Assembly (NCBI RefSeq): GCF_000948975.2
Contig: NZ_CP059735.1
Location: 3,720,001-3,784,000 of the forward strand
Source: Thalassomonas actiniarum
GTDB lineage: Bacteria; Pseudomonadota; Gammaproteobacteria; Enterobacterales; Alteromonadaceae
Direction of reading: 5' to 3'
DNA length: 64,000 bases
The notes under the pieces were generated by a model. That model had not been told where the DNA came from. It was given only the letters and a program-made list of their open reading frames with translations, and made no database searches. Each line of letters starts with the position of its first letter. Position 1 is the first letter of the stretch. A program made the translations under genes and the position numbers. Shown here in pieces: positions 61,948 through 64,000 of the stretch.

Positions 61948-63387
61948 ATGTCGGACATCAATAATAACTCGACGGTAGATTACGAAGACGTATCTTCGGA
62001 CTATCTTGAACAGAGACAACTCAAAAAAGGTGTCGCCGGCTGGATTTTACTGGCAAGCCTCGGGGTATCCTATGTGATTTCCGGTGATTTTGCCGGTTGG
62101 AACTTTGGTTTAGCCCAGGGCGGCTTTGGCGGTATGTTAATTGCCACCATTTTGATGGGTGTAATGTACAGCTTTATGATTTTTGGTCTGGCTGAGTTAT
62201 CCGCTTCCCTGCCCACCGCCGGTGGTGGTTACAGCTTCGCCCGGCGCGCCATGGGCCCCTGGGGCGGTTTTTTAACCGGCACCGCCATCTTACTGGAATA
62301 TTCAATTGCCCCCGCCGCCATCGCGGTGTTTATCGGTGCTTATGTCAATGAAATTTTTGGCCTTAATGGCCCGCTCATTTATGCCGCCTGTTATATCATC
62401 TTCGTCGGTATCCACCTGTTTGGCGCCGGTGAAGCGCTAAAAATCATGATGGGCATCACAGGCGTCGCCGTTATTGCCCTGCTGGTTTTTGCACTGGGAT
62501 TAATTCCTCATTTTGACATCAATAACCTGCTAGATATTGCCGTCAATGAGCAAGCCGTTGGCGCCAGTGCCTTCTTACCCGAGGGCTATATAGGCATATG
62601 GAGCGCCATTCCTTTTGCTATCTGGCTATTTCTGGCGGTTGAAGGGGTACCGCTGGCAGCAGAAGAAACCACGAATCCCGGCCGCGATATGCCCAAAGGT
62701 ATTATCACCGCAATGGGCATTTTAATTGTTTTTGCCACCCTGGTATTATTTTTAGCCCCGGGGGTTGCCGGCTCAGAGATGATGAAAGATCACGGTGCGC
62801 CTTTAGTGGGAGCCCTGCAGGTGGTTTATGGTGAAAATTCATCAATAGCCACCTTTGTTAATATCGTCGGCTTATTCGGCCTGATCGCCAGTTTCTTTTC
62901 CATTATCTTTGCCTACTCCCGCCAGGTGTTCGCCTTGTCCCGCGCCGGTTATTTACCGCGCATCTTGTCAGTTACCGGAAAAAGAAAAGTACCGAGCATG
63001 GCCTTGATCATTCCTGGCATTATCGGTTTTTTACTGTCCCTGACCGGTGAAGGCGATCTGATGATCACCATGGCAGTCTTTGGCGCCACCATTTCTTACG
63101 CGCTGATGATGATGTCCCATATTATCCTGCGTAAAAAAGAGCCGGAGCTGGAGCGCCCCTACCGCACGCCCGGCGGCACGTTAACTACAGGCATCGCCTT
63201 TATTCTCGCCATCGGCGCTTTTATCAGCACCTTTTTTGTCAGCCTGGAAGCGGCAATGTGGTCGGCAGTGTTCTACGCTATTCTCGTGGCTTACTTCGCC
63301 TTTTACAGCCGTCATCACCTGGTGGGCAAAGTGCCGGAAGAAGAGTTTGCCGCCATTGCCCGGGCTGAGTCAGAGTTAGCCGAATAA
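61948..63387 (+). CDS. eat: APC-family amine permease, ethanolamine-permease-like
   Basis: A 479-residue transporter with twelve membrane helices. The signature stretches VSYVISGDFAGWNFGLAQGG (about 41-60), PTAGGGYSFARRAMGPWGG and GTAILLEYSIAPAAIAVFIGAY match the ethanolamine permease subfamily (TIGR00908). It brings in ethanolamine or a similar small amine. The next gene is a glutamine-synthetase-family enzyme, 65 bases downstream. That pairing suits gamma-glutamylation of the imported amine. Confidence 0.82.
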   Translation: MSDINNNSTVDYEDVSSDYLEQRQLKKGVAGWILLASLGVSYVISGDFAGWNFGLAQGGFGGMLIATILMGVMYSFMIFGLAELSASLPTAGGGYSFARRAMGPWGGFLTGTAILLEYSIAPAAIAVFIGAYVNEIFGLNGPLIYAACYIIFVGIHLFGAGEALKIMMGITGVAVIALLVFALGLIPHFDINNLLDIAVNEQAVGASAFLPEGYIGIWSAIPFAIWLFLAVEGVPLAAEETTNPGRDMPKGIITAMGILIVFATLVLFLAPGVAGSEMMKDHGAPLVGALQVVYGENSSIATFVNIVGLFGLIASFFSIIFAYSRQVFALSRAGYLPRILSVTGKRKVPSMALIIPGIIGFLLSLTGEGDLMITMAVFGATISYALMMMSHIILRKKEPELERPYRTPGGTLTTGIAFILAIGAFISTFFVSLEAAMWSAVFYAILVAYFAFYSRHHLVGKVPEEEFAAIARAESELAE

Positions 63388-63452
63388 GCAATAGTTATCC
63401 AATAAAGAGCAGAACATCGCTAATAAAGAGCCAATAACGAGAAGGAAGGGTT

Positions 63453-64000
63453 ATGTTAGATCCCAGAGCAGTGAACACCATCAGCGACGCCAAACAAATC
63501 GTAGAAGAGCGAAATCTAAGCCATGTCAAAGTTGGCCTGTTTGACAATGATGGCATCATGCGTGGTAAATATATGAGTAAAGAGAAGTTTTTTTCTTCTC
63601 TTGATAATGGCTTCGCCTTTTGTGACGTGGTCTTAGGCTGGGATTCCAAAGATCAACTGTATGATAACGTCAATTATACCGGCTGGCACACAGGTTACCC
63701 GGATGCCCCGGTAAGGATAATTCCCGGCAGCTGCCGGGCACTGCCTTTTGAAAACAATATGCTGCTCTTTATTGCCGAATTTACCGACGCAGCGGCAAAC
63801 GTCTGTCCCCGTAGCACCTTAACCCGGGTGCTGGAGCGGGCGAAAAAAATGGGCTTTGATGCCACGGCGGCCTTTGAATATGAGTTTTTTATGTTCAATG
63901 AAACGCCGGACTCCATCAGGGAAAAAGGTTATCAAAACCTTAAACCTATTACCCCGGACTTTTTTGGTTATTCGATGATACGTAACTCGGTGCATGCCGA
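63453..64000 (+). CDS. Glutamine-synthetase-family enzyme, 5' part
   Basis: An open frame from an ATG (GAAGGAAGGG upstream) to the right edge gives the first 182 residues. It matches the N-terminal part of glutamine synthetases of the PuuA/GlnA3-like group: VKVGLFDNDGIMRGKYMS, VLGWDSKDQLYDN, GYPDAPVRIIPGSCRALPFE and an AAFEYEFFMF metal-site strand with the conserved Glu pair. Enzymes of this group gamma-glutamylate amines such as putrescine or ethanolamine. The place after an ethanolamine-type permease supports an amine substrate. The rest is outside the window. Confidence 0.85.
   Translation, partial: MLDPRAVNTISDAKQIVEERNLSHVKVGLFDNDGIMRGKYMSKEKFFSSLDNGFAFCDVVLGWDSKDQLYDNVNYTGWHTGYPDAPVRIIPGSCRALPFENNMLLFIAEFTDAAANVCPRSTLTRVLERAKKMGFDATAAFEYEFFMFNETPDSIREKGYQNLKPITPDFFGYSMIRNSVHA

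Overview
This window looks like chromosome of a marine gammaproteobacterium of the Alteromonadales, most probably a Colwelliaceae such as Thalassomonas or Thalassotalea. That placement is an inference. It rests on the two large TonB-dependent receptors, three PEP-CTERM proteins, many periplasmic solute-binding paralogues, sensor kinase/GGDEF pairs, a umuDC locus with textbook LexA boxes, and moderate base composition. No rRNA, tRNA, CRISPR array, prophage or intact transposon was seen.

Layout. (1) 1-3.7 kb, minus strand: a thiamine uptake locus with a TPP riboswitch, a TonB receptor, a small thiamine-binding protein, a PnuC/PnuT-type permease and the start of a kinase. (2) 3.9-11.7 kb, plus strand: a VOC protein, then the most unusual locus. 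Two paralogous 37-residue Gly-rich peptides, absent from ordinary gene calls, precede a PqqD-like/M50 intramembrane metalloprotease, a membrane-anchored ThiF/MccB-like E1 enzyme, a YIP1-type membrane protein and a MacA/MacB-type export system. It reads as an undescribed RiPP or bacteriocin pathway. (3) 11.7-13.5 kb: SOS-controlled umuDC. (4) 14-20.5 kb: a solute-binding protein, an MRJP/SMP-30-like protein, an outer-membrane barrel gene behind an array of TGCA half-sites, an IS110 remnant, a PEP-CTERM protein and a lipase. (5) 20.6-23.2 kb, minus strand: four gene cassettes separated by attC-like sites, with no integrase (a CALIN). (6) 23.6-29 kb: a SymE-like protein, HinT, two solute-binding-like proteins, and an outer-membrane/FTR1-like/cupredoxin set.

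(7) 29-35 kb, minus strand: a tightly packed run of an acyl-AMP ligase, a haem-oxygenase-like diiron enzyme, an SDR, a TPR protein and a QseBC-type two-component system that runs on into the cupredoxin/permease genes. (8) 35-36 kb: a SulA-like SOS gene with its own LexA box. (9) 36-41.7 kb: PEP-CTERM proteins and a 1277-residue SdrD-repeat protein whose N-terminal domain is shared with its PEP-CTERM neighbour. (10) 42.2-46.4 kb: five tandem paralogous periplasmic binding proteins, divergent from a TonB receptor. (11) 49.5-54.8 kb: a histidine kinase/diguanylate cyclase pair, tandemly duplicated, with the second kinase decayed. (12) 55.2-58.3 kb: two flavin oxidoreductases. (13) 58.4-64 kb: a DUF885 lipoprotein, a LysR regulator, an ethanolamine-type permease and the start of a glutamine-synthetase-family gene.

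How they work together. The thiamine genes form a salvage route from outer-membrane capture to cytoplasmic phosphorylation. In the peptide locus the gene order (substrates, protease, adenylating enzyme, membrane protein, exporter) suggests one make-process-export pathway. The two LexA-boxed loci belong to the SOS regulon. The last three genes suggest import and gamma-glutamylation of an amine.
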